NCBI GenBank assembly: GCA_022560555.1
Contig: JADFSZ010000128.1
Coordinates: 1-5,172 of the forward strand
Direction: 5' to 3'
DNA from: PVC group bacterium
Lineage (GTDB): Bacteria; GCA-001730085; JADFSZ01
DNA: 5,172 nucleotides
Part shown: positions 1 to 5,172 of the stretch, one piece after another
Position numbering within the stretch: position 1 is the stretch's first letter
How the letters are laid out: every line of letters begins with the position of its first letter
Made by a program: the position numbers and the translations under genes
Notes under the pieces: model-generated
Databases searched by the model: none
Told to the model about the DNA's origin: nothing
What the model saw: only the letters and a program-made list of their open reading frames with translations

Positions 1-1
1 A

Positions 2-133
2 TTAAGAAAGCCATTTTATGAAGCTGGTATTGAAGGAAAGCTTAGGGTAATTATTAGGCGCAATAAAGAAGAGTGCGTAGCAATTATTGCCGGTAATCAT
101 GACCAAATAGTAAAATTCCTATCAAAATTATAA
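2..133 (+). CDS. C-terminal end of a small protein, possibly a RelE/ParE-like toxin (5' end outside window)
   Basis: An open frame enters from the left edge and ends at a TAA, giving 43 residues. The visible part has a short basic stretch and a beta-strand-like segment (LRVIIRRNKEECVAIIAG), followed by a polar turn NHDQ and a final helix IVKFLSKL. This order (strand, charged turn, strand, G-x-H-[DE], short helix) resembles the C-terminal end of small RelE/ParE-superfamily toxins. The similarity is by eye and the N-terminal two thirds are missing, so the family is only a suggestion. No antitoxin gene follows within the window; it could lie upstream. No clear terminator hairpin follows the stop. 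Alternatively this is the tail of an unrelated small protein. Confidence 0.4.
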   Translation, partial: LRKPFYEAGIEGKLRVIIRRNKEECVAIIAGNHDQIVKFLSKL

Positions 134-267
134 AATACCTTATTTTTATTTCATAGTACATTGTACGGATTATCCACAGAAAAATTCGCTTTTCTCGACA
201 CTGGTTCACTGATATAATATTCTTATCTAAATCATTCTGCGTAAAATTATCGATGGACATTCTATAG
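134..267. other. Non-coding stretch with an orphan extended -10 and one DnaA-box match
   Basis: No gene is supported here. Three short signals are visible. An 11-base palindrome GTACA-T-TGTAC lies at 156-166. A perfect match to the DnaA 9-mer, TTATCCACA, lies at 170-178, but it is single and not clustered. A textbook extended -10, TGATATAAT, lies at 210-218 on the plus strand without a recognisable -35; if active it would read into the Rhs relic. Each could occur by chance in AT-rich DNA. Confidence 0.3.
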
Positions 268-342
268 CATAGAACACGCGCTAGATACTATGACCCTCAA
301 TTAGGCCGTTTCATCACTGCAGATCCCACGATCCAACACCCT
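268..342 (+). pseudogene. Relic of an Rhs/YD-repeat protein core domain
   Basis: The plus-strand frame starting at 268 reads HRTRARYYDP then QLGRFITADPTIQHP. This is the diagnostic Rhs repeat-associated core signature ([YR]ARYYDP-x-[LI]GRF-[IL]-[ST]-x-DP), which sits just before the hypervariable tip of Rhs/YD-repeat proteins. The frame is closed by TAG at 265-267, where intact proteins usually have an aromatic residue (GLYYxRARYYDP), and I see no Rhs similarity farther upstream. After QHP the expected continuation (a segment like NRYxYxxNNPxxxxDPxG) is absent. The frame instead runs on to a stop at 550-552, antisense to the 3' end of nrdA. Only about 25 codons of the core survive, so this is a gene scrap left by recombination or decay. 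Identification of the motif is secure; the history is inference. Confidence 0.8.
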
Positions 343-408
343 TTGTTTTCAGTAATTCACTGCTCAGAAATTATTATCACAGCATCCGCGAGAGTATCAC
401 TTAGTTCG
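343..408. other. Junction between the Rhs relic and nrdA, no strong terminator
   Basis: This is the region just downstream of the nrdA stop. A weak imperfect stem can be drawn from GCGA..AGT (starting near 388) to ACT..TCGC (ending near 409), but no T-tract follows on the minus strand. The end of the nrdBA transcript is therefore not visible as a classical intrinsic terminator. Confidence 0.3.
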
Positions 409-2763
409 CTAAGATCCGCAGGCCTCGCAGGAATCAGGATCATCCAAGGCACAGGCCATTTCCGAAGACTTTTCTTCGATCGTTTTAACACTATCCAAAA
501 TGCTTTTATCAATGGTAAATTTGATCGCGTCAACCGCGGCCTTGGTTCTTAAATAATACATTCCGGTTTTGAGACCCTTTTTCCAAGCGTAAAAATGCAT
601 GCTCGTCAGCTTAGCAAAATTCGGCTCCTGGATAAAAATATTCATACTTTGGCTTTGATCGATAAAGGCCCCACGATCAGCCGCCATATCAATAATATCC
701 TTCTGTTTAATTTCCCATACTGTTTTATAAAGATTTTTTACATTATCGGGGATTTCTTGAATCTTCTGAACAGATCCGTTTGCGGCAATAATTGTATCCT
801 TCAGTTTCGTATTCCATAAATTGAGACGAATAAGATCATTGACTAAATGAGGATTCACGATGGCAAATTCTCCCGAAAGCACCCGCCGGGTATAAATGTT
901 CGACGTATACGGCTCAAAGCACTCGTTGTTGCCTAAGATCTGGGCCGTTGAGGCTGTGGGCATCGGAGCTAGAAGCAAACTATTCCGGAGGCCATGCGCT
1001 TTAATTTCTTCTTTCAACGTCTTCCAATCCCATCGGGGCGACGGAGTCACACCCCACATGTCATACTGCAGGATCCCTTGGTGCGCGGGAGAGCCCTCGA
1101 ACGAGTCATAAGCCCCATGCTCCTTGGCCAAATCTTTTGAAGCCGTTAAGGCCGCGAAGTAGATGGTCTCGAAAATTTCCCGGTTCATTTTTTTTGCTTC
1201 ATCGCTGTCAAAACCCGCCCGAATAAGAATAAACGCGTCCGCGAGACCCTGCACGCCAATTCCGATCGGCCGATGGCGCATATTCGACTTCTCGGCTTCC
1301 GGCACAGGGTAATAATTCTCATCTATCACACGATTCAAGTTTCGAGTCACAACCTCTGTGATCTCAAAAAGTTTCTGATGATTAAAAATCGCATTTTCCA
1401 CAAAACGAGGCACCGCGATCGAGGCAAGATTACAAACCGCGATTTCATCAGCCGATGTATATTCCATGATTTCTGTACATAAATTACTGGACTTTATGAC
1501 TCCGACATTCTTCTGATTCGATTTTTCGTTACAAGCATCTTTGTAGAGCATATAAGGGGTTCCGGTCTCAATTTGAGATTCAAGGATGGCAAACCAGAGT
1601 TCTTGCGCTTTCACGGTCTTTTTCGCACGTCCTTCCTCTTCATATTTAATGTAGAGTTCTTCAAACGCCTTCCCATAGCAATCCGCCAAACCCGGAGCCT
1701 CGTTGGGACAAAATAGGGACCATTTTTCGTCAGCTTCAACCCGCTTCATAAAAAGGTCAGAAATCCATAAAGCGTAAAAAAGATCCCGCGCCCGGGCTTC
1801 TTCAATTCCATGATTTTTCTTTAAATCAAGAAAATCAAAGATATCCGCGTGCCACGGCTCTAAATAAATCGCAAAGGCGCCTTTCCTTTTACCACCCCCT
1901 TGATCAACATAGCGAGCCGTATTATTAAATACCCTCAGCATGGGAACAATCCCGTTCGATTCTCCGTTGGTGCCCTTAATATAGCTTCCTTTAGCACGGA
2001 TATTGTGAATCGAAAGACCAATGCCTCCCGCAGACTGGGATATTTCCGCGCAGCGTTTGAGGGTTTCATAAATCCCGGGAATACTGTCCTCTTTCATGGT
2101 CAAAAGAAAACAACTGGCCAACTGGGGCTTGGGCGTTCCGGCATTAAAAAGTGTCGGGGTGGCATGCGTAAACCATTTTTCACTCGTCAAATTATATGTC
2201 TCAATACTGGCATCAATATCAGCTTTATGGATCCCCACAGCAACCCGCATCAGCAGATGCTGTGGTCGTTCACAAATCAGACCCTCCATTTTCATAAGGT
2301 AGGAATTTTCCAAGGTTCTAAAAGCAAAATAATTGTAATTGTAGTCACGCGCGTATATGATCGATGAATCCAGGATATCGGCATTTTCCATGATCGTGTT
2401 ATACACATCATCGGCAATAAGAGGGGCACGCTGTCCGGAACGCGGATCCACATAGTTATACATTTTCTCAATGGTCCGGGAAAAAGATTTCTCGGTTTGT
2501 TTGTGAAGATTAGAAATTTCGATACGGGCGGCCAAAATAGCATAATCCTGATGCTTTGTGGACAAGTAAGCAGCTGTTTCCCCTGCTAAGGTGTCTAGCT
2601 CGGATGTGGTGATCCCGTCATAGATACCCTGGATCACCTTCTTGGCGATTTCTACCGGCTCTACGTAGTTCATGTCTAAGCCGTAGCAAAGCTTCTCGAT
2701 TCTTGACGTGATTTTGTCAAACTTGATTATTTCTTTACGACCATCCCGTTTAATAACATACAT
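409..2763 (-). CDS. nrdA: Ribonucleoside-diphosphate reductase, large (alpha) subunit, class Ia, eukaryote-like
   Basis: The 784-residue protein reduces ribonucleoside diphosphates to deoxyribonucleotides in the cytoplasm, working with NrdB. An N-terminal ATP-cone (about residues 1-90, starting [20 protein letters not shown]) should give overall activity control by ATP/dATP; Asp57, which matters for that site in the mouse enzyme, is present. The specificity-site loop MKEDS holds Asp226. The active site is complete: Cys218 (QLASCFLL) and Cys444 (AVCNLAS) form the redox pair, and Asn427, Cys429 and Glu431 (SSNLCTE) supply the thiyl radical site. Tyr736-Tyr737 (GMYYLRT) complete the radical path. 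The C-terminal CEACGS carries the CxxC (Cys779/Cys782) that re-reduces the active site. Length and residue numbering match mammalian RRM1 (792 aa, C218/C429/C444) rather than E. coli NrdA (761 aa). The ATG is preceded by AAAGGGA (2771-2777) at 8 nt spacing. It lies 69 nt after nrdB, so the two are likely co-transcribed. The stop is TAG. Confidence 0.97.
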   Translation of the reverse strand: MYVIKRDGRKEIIKFDKITSRIEKLCYGLDMNYVEPVEIAKKVIQGIYDGITTSELDTLAGETAAYLSTKHQDYAILAARIEISNLHKQTEKSFSRTIEKMYNYVDPRSGQRAPLIADDVYNTIMENADILDSSIIYARDYNYNYFAFRTLENSYLMKMEGLICERPQHLLMRVAVGIHKADIDASIETYNLTSEKWFTHATPTLFNAGTPKPQLASCFLLTMKEDSIPGIYETLKRCAEISQSAGGIGLSIHNIRAKGSYIKGTNGESNGIVPMLRVFNNTARYVDQGGGKRKGAFAIYLEPWHADIFDFLDLKKNHGIEEARARDLFYALWISDLFMKRVEADEKWSLFCPNEAPGLADCYGKAFEELYIKYEEEGRAKKTVKAQELWFAILESQIETGTPYMLYKDACNEKSNQKNVGVIKSSNLCTEIMEYTSADEIAVCNLASIAVPRFVENAIFNHQKLFEITEVVTRNLNRVIDENYYPVPEAEKSNMRHRPIGIGVQGLADAFILIRAGFDSDEAKKMNREIFETIYFAALTASKDLAKEHGAYDSFEGSPAHQGILQYDMWGVTPSPRWDWKTLKEEIKAHGLRNSLLLAPMPTASTAQILGNNECFEPYTSNIYTRRVLSGEFAIVNPHLVNDLIRLNLWNTKLKDTIIAANGSVQKIQEIPDNVKNLYKTVWEIKQKDIIDMAADRGAFIDQSQSMNIFIQEPNFAKLTSMHFYAWKKGLKTGMYYLRTKAAVDAIKFTIDKSILDSVKTIEEKSSEMACALDDPDSCEACGS

Positions 2764-2832
2764 AATGCAATCCCTTTCAAACTTTTCCCATGTTTTTGGA
2801 CATTTTAAAAGACAAAACGACCCCTCTCAACC

Positions 2833-3849
2833 TTAAAACTCCTCATCAATCTTAAATGTCTGCGCTTCTCGATTCGCCCCTTTCGTCATTACGCCGGCCT
2901 TTTGATACTCGCCCACTCTTTTTTCAAAAAAGTTTGTTTTGCCCTGCATCGAGATCAGTTCCATCCAATCAAAAGGATTTTTCGTGTTATACACCTTCGG
3001 ATGACCCAAAGCCTCAAGAAGCCTATCCGCAACAAATTCAATATATTGCTTCATAAGATCGGCATTCATTCCTATCAGATCAACGGGAAGAGCTTCAGAA
3101 ACAAATTCATGCTCATATTCCACAGCTTCACAAATAATACTGCGGAGCGATTCGTCCGAAAGCTTGTTTTTCAAGAGAGAATACAAAAGACAGGCAAAAT
3201 CACAATGCAATCCTTCATCGCGGCTAATCAGTTCATTGGAAAACGTAAATCCCGGCATCAAACCGCGCTTTTTCAGCCAAAAAATGGAGCAAAAGCTTCC
3301 GGAGAAGAAAATCCCCTCTACCGCAGCAAAAGCCACGAGGCGCTCCGCGAACGATTTACTGGATCCGATCCATTTGAGAGCCCATGACGCCTTCTTTTGA
3401 ACACAGGGCACCGTCTCTAACGCGTTAAAGAGCCTGTCGCGTTCTTTGGGGTCCTTGATATAGGTGTCGATGAGAAGACTGTACATCTCAGAGTGAATAT
3501 TCTCAATCGCGATCTGAAATCCATAGAAACACCGGGCTTCAGGGGATTGAACTTCATAGGAAAACCGGTGACATAGGTTTTCATTAACAATTCCGTCACT
3601 CGCGGCAAAAAAAGCCAGCACATGAGAGATAAAATACCGCTCCTTATCATTTAAATTTTCCCAATCCTTCAAATCTTGGGCCAGATCCACTTCCTCGGCG
3701 GTCCAAAAACTCGCTTCGGCTTGTTTGTACATCTGCCAGATCGAATCATACTGAATGGGAAAAAGGACAAAACGCATTTTGTTTTCTTTTAAAAGCGGCT
3801 CTTCCTGTGTCTGATCTGACCCGATTGATTTTTCATCCAAATGCTCCAT
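2833..3849 (-). CDS. nrdB: Ribonucleoside-diphosphate reductase, small (beta) subunit, class Ia, eukaryote-like
   Basis: The 338-residue ferritin-fold subunit houses the dinuclear metal centre and stable tyrosyl radical, and passes the radical to the NrdA cysteine. All expected residues are visible: Asp85 (AASDG), Glu116 and His119 (IENIHSE), Glu178 (AAVEGIFF), Glu212 and His215 (SRDEGLH), with the radical-bearing Tyr123 (HSEMYSLL). Tyr rather than Phe or Leu at that site argues for class Ia over the radical-free Chlamydia-type Ic. Long stretches such as [19 protein letters not shown] and [17 protein letters not shown] are near-identical to mammalian RRM2, which is unusual for a bacterium. 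The tail TFKIDEEF resembles the RRM2 tail that docks on the large subunit. The ATG at 3849 is preceded by AAAGGGGAAGAGG (GAGG 2 nt, AAGGGG 9 nt upstream). A shorter start at Met25 is possible but lacks support. Gene order is nrdB-nrdA, opposite to enterics. The promoter and NrdR-like boxes lie upstream. Confidence 0.96.
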   Translation of the reverse strand: MEHLDEKSIGSDQTQEEPLLKENKMRFVLFPIQYDSIWQMYKQAEASFWTAEEVDLAQDLKDWENLNDKERYFISHVLAFFAASDGIVNENLCHRFSYEVQSPEARCFYGFQIAIENIHSEMYSLLIDTYIKDPKERDRLFNALETVPCVQKKASWALKWIGSSKSFAERLVAFAAVEGIFFSGSFCSIFWLKKRGLMPGFTFSNELISRDEGLHCDFACLLYSLLKNKLSDESLRSIICEAVEYEHEFVSEALPVDLIGMNADLMKQYIEFVADRLLEALGHPKVYNTKNPFDWMELISMQGKTNFFEKRVGEYQKAGVMTKGANREAQTFKIDEEF

Positions 3850-3996
3850 ATCCTCTTCCCCTTTATCCGTTGGTTGTTGCTATTAACAAAAATCTGATCA
3901 ACTTTTTTCAAAAAACAAAAGACGTTTATGATGAGTATCGCAAGCTTTCCGTCGAGAAAATTCAAAAAGAGATGTCAACTGTCTAGATCTGTTTAA

Positions 3997-4012
3997 CCAC
4001 ACTCTGTAGTGG
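3997..4012. promoter_or_regulatory. NrdR box, promoter-distal copy (downstream of predicted start site)
   Basis: CCACACTCTGTAGTGG is a 16-bp imperfect palindrome within the longer ACCAC...GTGGT. It fits the known NrdR-box pattern aCaCwAtATaTwGtGt at the conserved C.C.A and T.T.G.G positions. It shares CCACA-N3-TGTAGT with the second box 32 bp away. It would sit about 20-35 nt into the nrdB transcript. NrdR is the ATP/dATP-sensing ATP-cone and zinc-ribbon repressor of reductase operons; its gene is not in the window. Confidence 0.8.
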
Positions 4013-4028
4013 TTTGATGACATACATA

Positions 4029-4044
4029 CCACAAAATGTAGTAT
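4029..4044. promoter_or_regulatory. NrdR box, promoter-proximal copy (overlaps nrdB -10)
   Basis: CCACAAAATGTAGTAT matches the NrdR consensus and the first box (identical CCACA and TGTAGT halves). The centre-to-centre distance is 32 bp, about three helical turns, with 16 bp between boxes. This is the characteristic arrangement for cooperative NrdR binding. It covers five of the six bases of the predicted -10 of the nrdBA promoter, so a bound repressor would block RNA polymerase directly. Confidence 0.82.
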
Positions 4045-4067
4045 ACGCCATCCCTAGTTTTTGACAA
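4040..4067 (-). promoter_or_regulatory. Sigma70-type promoter of nrdBA
   Basis: On the minus strand, TTGTCA (4067-4062) is separated by 16 bp from TATACT (4045-4040). Each hexamer is 5/6 to consensus. Transcription would start near 4033, giving an untranslated leader of roughly 180 nt before nrdB. The overlap with two NrdR boxes makes this the most credible promoter in the window. Confidence 0.75.
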
Positions 4068-4298
4068 TGAAAATCTTGCATTTTTGCAAAATATTTTCGA
4101 ATCTCACCAAAAAATGCCGTTTGGTTTTTCAAAATCACATGGATGCGTTCAACAATGAAGAGTGTAAAATAATCGTTTTTAGATATTTGTCAATAGGGCG
4201 TTTTGGCGCAAAAGGAAGGCTTCAACACAAAAATAAATTTATCACAGAATTATGAAGTCCGGACATAAGAAAAAAAATAATTTCAATATTTTTCCCCA
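4068..4298. other. Intergenic DNA between lepB and nrdB, no gene supported
   Basis: This stretch is AT-rich. It contains a small perfect stem TTGCA-TTTT-TGCAA (4076-4089), the palindrome GTCCGGAC (4257-4264) and a run of eight T on the minus strand (4277-4270), about 20 nt past the lepB stop. The T-run could help end the lepB transcript, but no GC-rich hairpin precedes it. A 64-codon plus-strand frame (4061-4255) has a TTG start, no ribosome site and no recognisable motif, so I do not call it. Confidence 0.4.
4166..4193 (-). promoter_or_regulatory. Possible second upstream promoter for nrdBA
   Basis: A perfect -35, TTGACA (4193-4188, minus strand), is followed after 16 bp by TATTTT (4171-4166), a 4/6 match to the -10. 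It would give a longer nrdBA transcript that reads through the NrdR boxes. The surrounding DNA is AT-rich, so chance is a real alternative. Confidence 0.3.
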
Positions 4299-4847
4299 TC
4301 AAAACCCGTCAAACAACTTCCACCTCAAAACAATACGCCCCACAATGTATTCTTCCGGAACGGGGCCAAAAGAACGGCTATCTTCGCTATGATTCATGTT
4401 ATCTCCCAAAACAAAATATTCCTTTTCTCTTAAATCCCATGTTTGTTCCGCATAGGATCCGGAAAATGGGCTGCTAGCATAAGCCTCTTTAAAAAGTCTG
4501 TCATTCACCCAAAGTCTATCCCCATCAAATCGAATTCGATCGTGAGGCAATCCTACCACTCGTTTAACAATCAACTCATGATCGCTTATACTGACTACAG
4601 CCACAATATCATTTCTATCCGGCGGTTGAAAATTGTATGCGATCCGATTTATTACATACCTCTCTTGGTCTTTGAGCGTTGGAAGCATGCTGTGTCCAAC
4701 AATATCAACAGTCCCAAGAATAAATTTTGTGATGACAAAGAAAAATATCAAAGACCACAGCGTAATACAGGCCAAAATAGCGGCCTTTCGATTTTCACGC
4801 GGAACATATGTGGAATCATAAAACTTTCGCTTTTTTAACCGTGTCAT
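4299..4847 (-). CDS. lepB: Signal peptidase I (leader peptidase, S26 family)
   Basis: The membrane-anchored serine protease cleaves signal peptides from exported proteins on the outer face of the cytoplasmic membrane. In the 182-residue form, a basic N-terminus (MTRLKKRK) precedes one hydrophobic anchor at about residues 22-46. Box B follows with the catalytic Ser53 (GHSMLPTL), then box D with the general-base Lys95 (IVKRVVGLP). Box E follows (VLGDNMNHSEDSRSFGPV, about residues 146-163), then the closing VGRIVLRW. The single anchor and short length fit compact bacterial forms rather than the two-anchor 324-residue E. coli enzyme. The frame can extend to a GTG at 4868 (189 residues), but that codon has no ribosome site, while ATG 4847 has AAGAGA at 7 nt spacing, so I chose the ATG. 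The stop is TGA. It is transcribed separately from nrdB (449 nt gap) and divergently from mtaB. Confidence 0.95.
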   Translation of the reverse strand: MTRLKKRKFYDSTYVPRENRKAAILACITLWSLIFFFVITKFILGTVDIVGHSMLPTLKDQERYVINRIAYNFQPPDRNDIVAVVSISDHELIVKRVVGLPHDRIRFDGDRLWVNDRLFKEAYASSPFSGSYAEQTWDLREKEYFVLGDNMNHSEDSRSFGPVPEEYIVGRIVLRWKLFDGF

Positions 4848-4900
4848 GAAAATTTCTCTTATGTACACGCGGACAAAACAATGAAAATAAAATACGACTT

Positions 4901-5008
4901 AACTATAATATTATGAATTCTTAATGTATATTATGAGGACATCTGCCAGACGGGACATCCTTTTAAAGGTACTTGAGATTTAAATAGAAAGATCATAGTA
5001 TTATAGTT
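4901..5008. repeat. Inverted repeat flanking the lepB/mtaB divergent promoter region
   Basis: The arms are 4901-4916 and 4993-5008. Read outward, both give TCATARTATTATAGTT (15 of 16 identical, A versus G at one position), enclosing 76 bp. AAGTC also follows each arm, directly on the lepB side and after a 5-nt insertion on the mtaB side. Each arm places a -10-like TARTAT at a comparable place for its own gene: TAATAT (4913-4908) toward lepB and TAGTAT (4996-5001) toward mtaB. The spacer also holds GGACATC twice (4937-4943 and 4954-4960), 17 bp apart. This may be a matched pair of promoters or operators; a small MITE-like insertion is an alternative. Confidence 0.55.
4973..5001 (+). promoter_or_regulatory. 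Probable sigma70-type promoter of mtaB
   Basis: TTGAGA (4973-4978, 5/6 to the -35) is followed after exactly 17 bp by TAGTAT (4996-5001, 4/6 to the -10). Transcription would start near 5008, about 40 nt ahead of the mtaB ATG. The -10 lies within the right arm of the inverted repeat. A perfect TATAAT at 4904-4909 is also present but has no good -35. Confidence 0.5.
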
Positions 5009-5048
5009 AGAATAAGTCTACGTTTATTAACTGTACTGAGAGAAAAGG

Positions 5049-5172
5049 ATGCTTCAGGCACAAAATCAAACAAAACACGCCTCCGTTCACACCCTTGGCT
5101 GTCGTCTCAACCAGTCGGAAACAGCCCTGATGGCACGTCAATTAGAGTATTCAGGATACAAGCTCGTTCCGT
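5049..5172 (+). CDS. mtaB: MiaB/MtaB-family radical SAM methylthiotransferase, N-terminal part (runs off window)
   Basis: Forty-one residues are visible before the window ends. They contain VHTLGCRLNQSETALMARQL, the start of the N-terminal methylthiotransferase (UPF0004) domain, with Cys18 as the first of three cysteines that bind the auxiliary 4Fe-4S cluster. The family adds a methylthio group to tRNA bases at position 37 (MtaB on threonylcarbamoyl-A, MiaB on isopentenyl-A) or to ribosomal protein S12 (RimO). The TLGCxxNQxE form fits MtaB best, but the catalytic CxxxCxxC radical SAM motif and the TRAM domain lie outside, so subfamily is not proven. The ATG at 5049 is the only possible start: the frame is closed by TGA at 5037-5039 and the next Met is residue 28. 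GAGAG (5038-5042) at 6 nt spacing is the likely ribosome site. It is divergent from lepB. Confidence 0.85.
   Translation, partial: MLQAQNQTKHASVHTLGCRLNQSETALMARQLEYSGYKLVP

Noticed and set aside
170-178. Perfect DnaA box TTATCCACA, suggesting a replication origin or DnaA control of nrd
   Set aside because: It is single in the non-coding DNA and lies downstream of nrdA rather than at its promoter; the only other match (2399-2407) is inside nrdA coding sequence.
343-552. Plus-strand frame continuing the Rhs relic, which could be read as an Rhs toxin tip
   Set aside because: From 409 onward it is antisense to the conserved C-terminal end of nrdA, so its sequence is dictated by that gene; no toxin motif or ribosome site is visible.
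1900-2367. 155-codon plus-strand frame inside nrdA
   Set aside because: It lies wholly antisense to conserved reductase coding sequence and has no recognisable domain or start signal.
2902-3387. 161-codon plus-strand frame inside nrdB
   Set aside because: It is antisense to the strongly conserved metal-binding part of NrdB and shows no motif of its own.
2833-3849. Class Ic (radical-free Mn/Fe) reductase as in Chlamydia
   Set aside because: The radical site is Tyr123 in HSEMYSLL, not the Phe typical of class Ic.
4061-4255. 64-codon plus-strand frame between nrdB and lepB
   Set aside because: It begins with TTG on top of the nrdBA -35 region, has no ribosome site and gives no recognisable protein.
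4443-4838. 131-codon plus-strand frame opposite lepB
   Set aside because: It is a shadow of the signal peptidase gene, whose catalytic boxes are all in the minus-strand frame.
4848-4868. GTG start giving a 189-residue LepB
   Set aside because: No ribosome site precedes the GTG, whereas the ATG at 4847 has AAGAGA at a suitable distance and still leaves a basic N-terminus before the membrane anchor.

Overview
The window is bacterial, with five coding segments and two well-marked regulatory intergenic regions. It reads as ordinary chromosome: a ribonucleotide reductase operon, signal peptidase I and the start of a tRNA-modifying enzyme. The left 400 bases look like accessory or decayed DNA. I see no CRISPR array, tRNA, rRNA or intact mobile element, and no convincing unknown multi-gene system. 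The host is probably an uncultivated Gram-negative-like lineage with moderate GC. Ribonucleotide reductase subunits closest to the eukaryotic type and an Rhs scrap ending in DPTIQHP would fit phyla such as Omnitrophota, the PVC group or Bacteroidota, but this is a weak inference.

Layout, left to right. Bases 2-133 (+) hold the last 43 codons of a small protein, possibly a RelE/ParE-like toxin. Bases 134-408 have no intact gene but contain a 75-base relic of an Rhs/YD-repeat core (268-342). Bases 409-3849 (-) hold nrdB then nrdA, the small and large subunits of a class Ia ribonucleotide reductase, with all catalytic residues present. Upstream, at 3997-4067, lies a sigma70-type promoter with two 16-bp NrdR-like boxes whose centres are 32 bp apart. 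One box overlaps the -10 element, which is the expected layout for NrdR repression. Bases 4068-4298 hold no supported gene but include a second possible promoter. Bases 4299-4847 (-) encode signal peptidase I (lepB), and from 5049 (+) a MiaB/MtaB-family methylthiotransferase begins and runs off the window. The lepB/mtaB divergent region carries a near-perfect 16-bp inverted repeat that places the same -10-like element at the start of each transcript.

Functionally, NrdA and NrdB form one enzyme making deoxyribonucleotides. Their operon appears to be tuned by NrdR, whose gene is not in the window. LepB (protein export) and MtaB (tRNA position 37 modification) are unrelated housekeeping functions in separate transcription units. 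The best leads for follow-up are the NrdR operator pair, the eukaryote-like reductase, the shared promoter motif and the Rhs relic.
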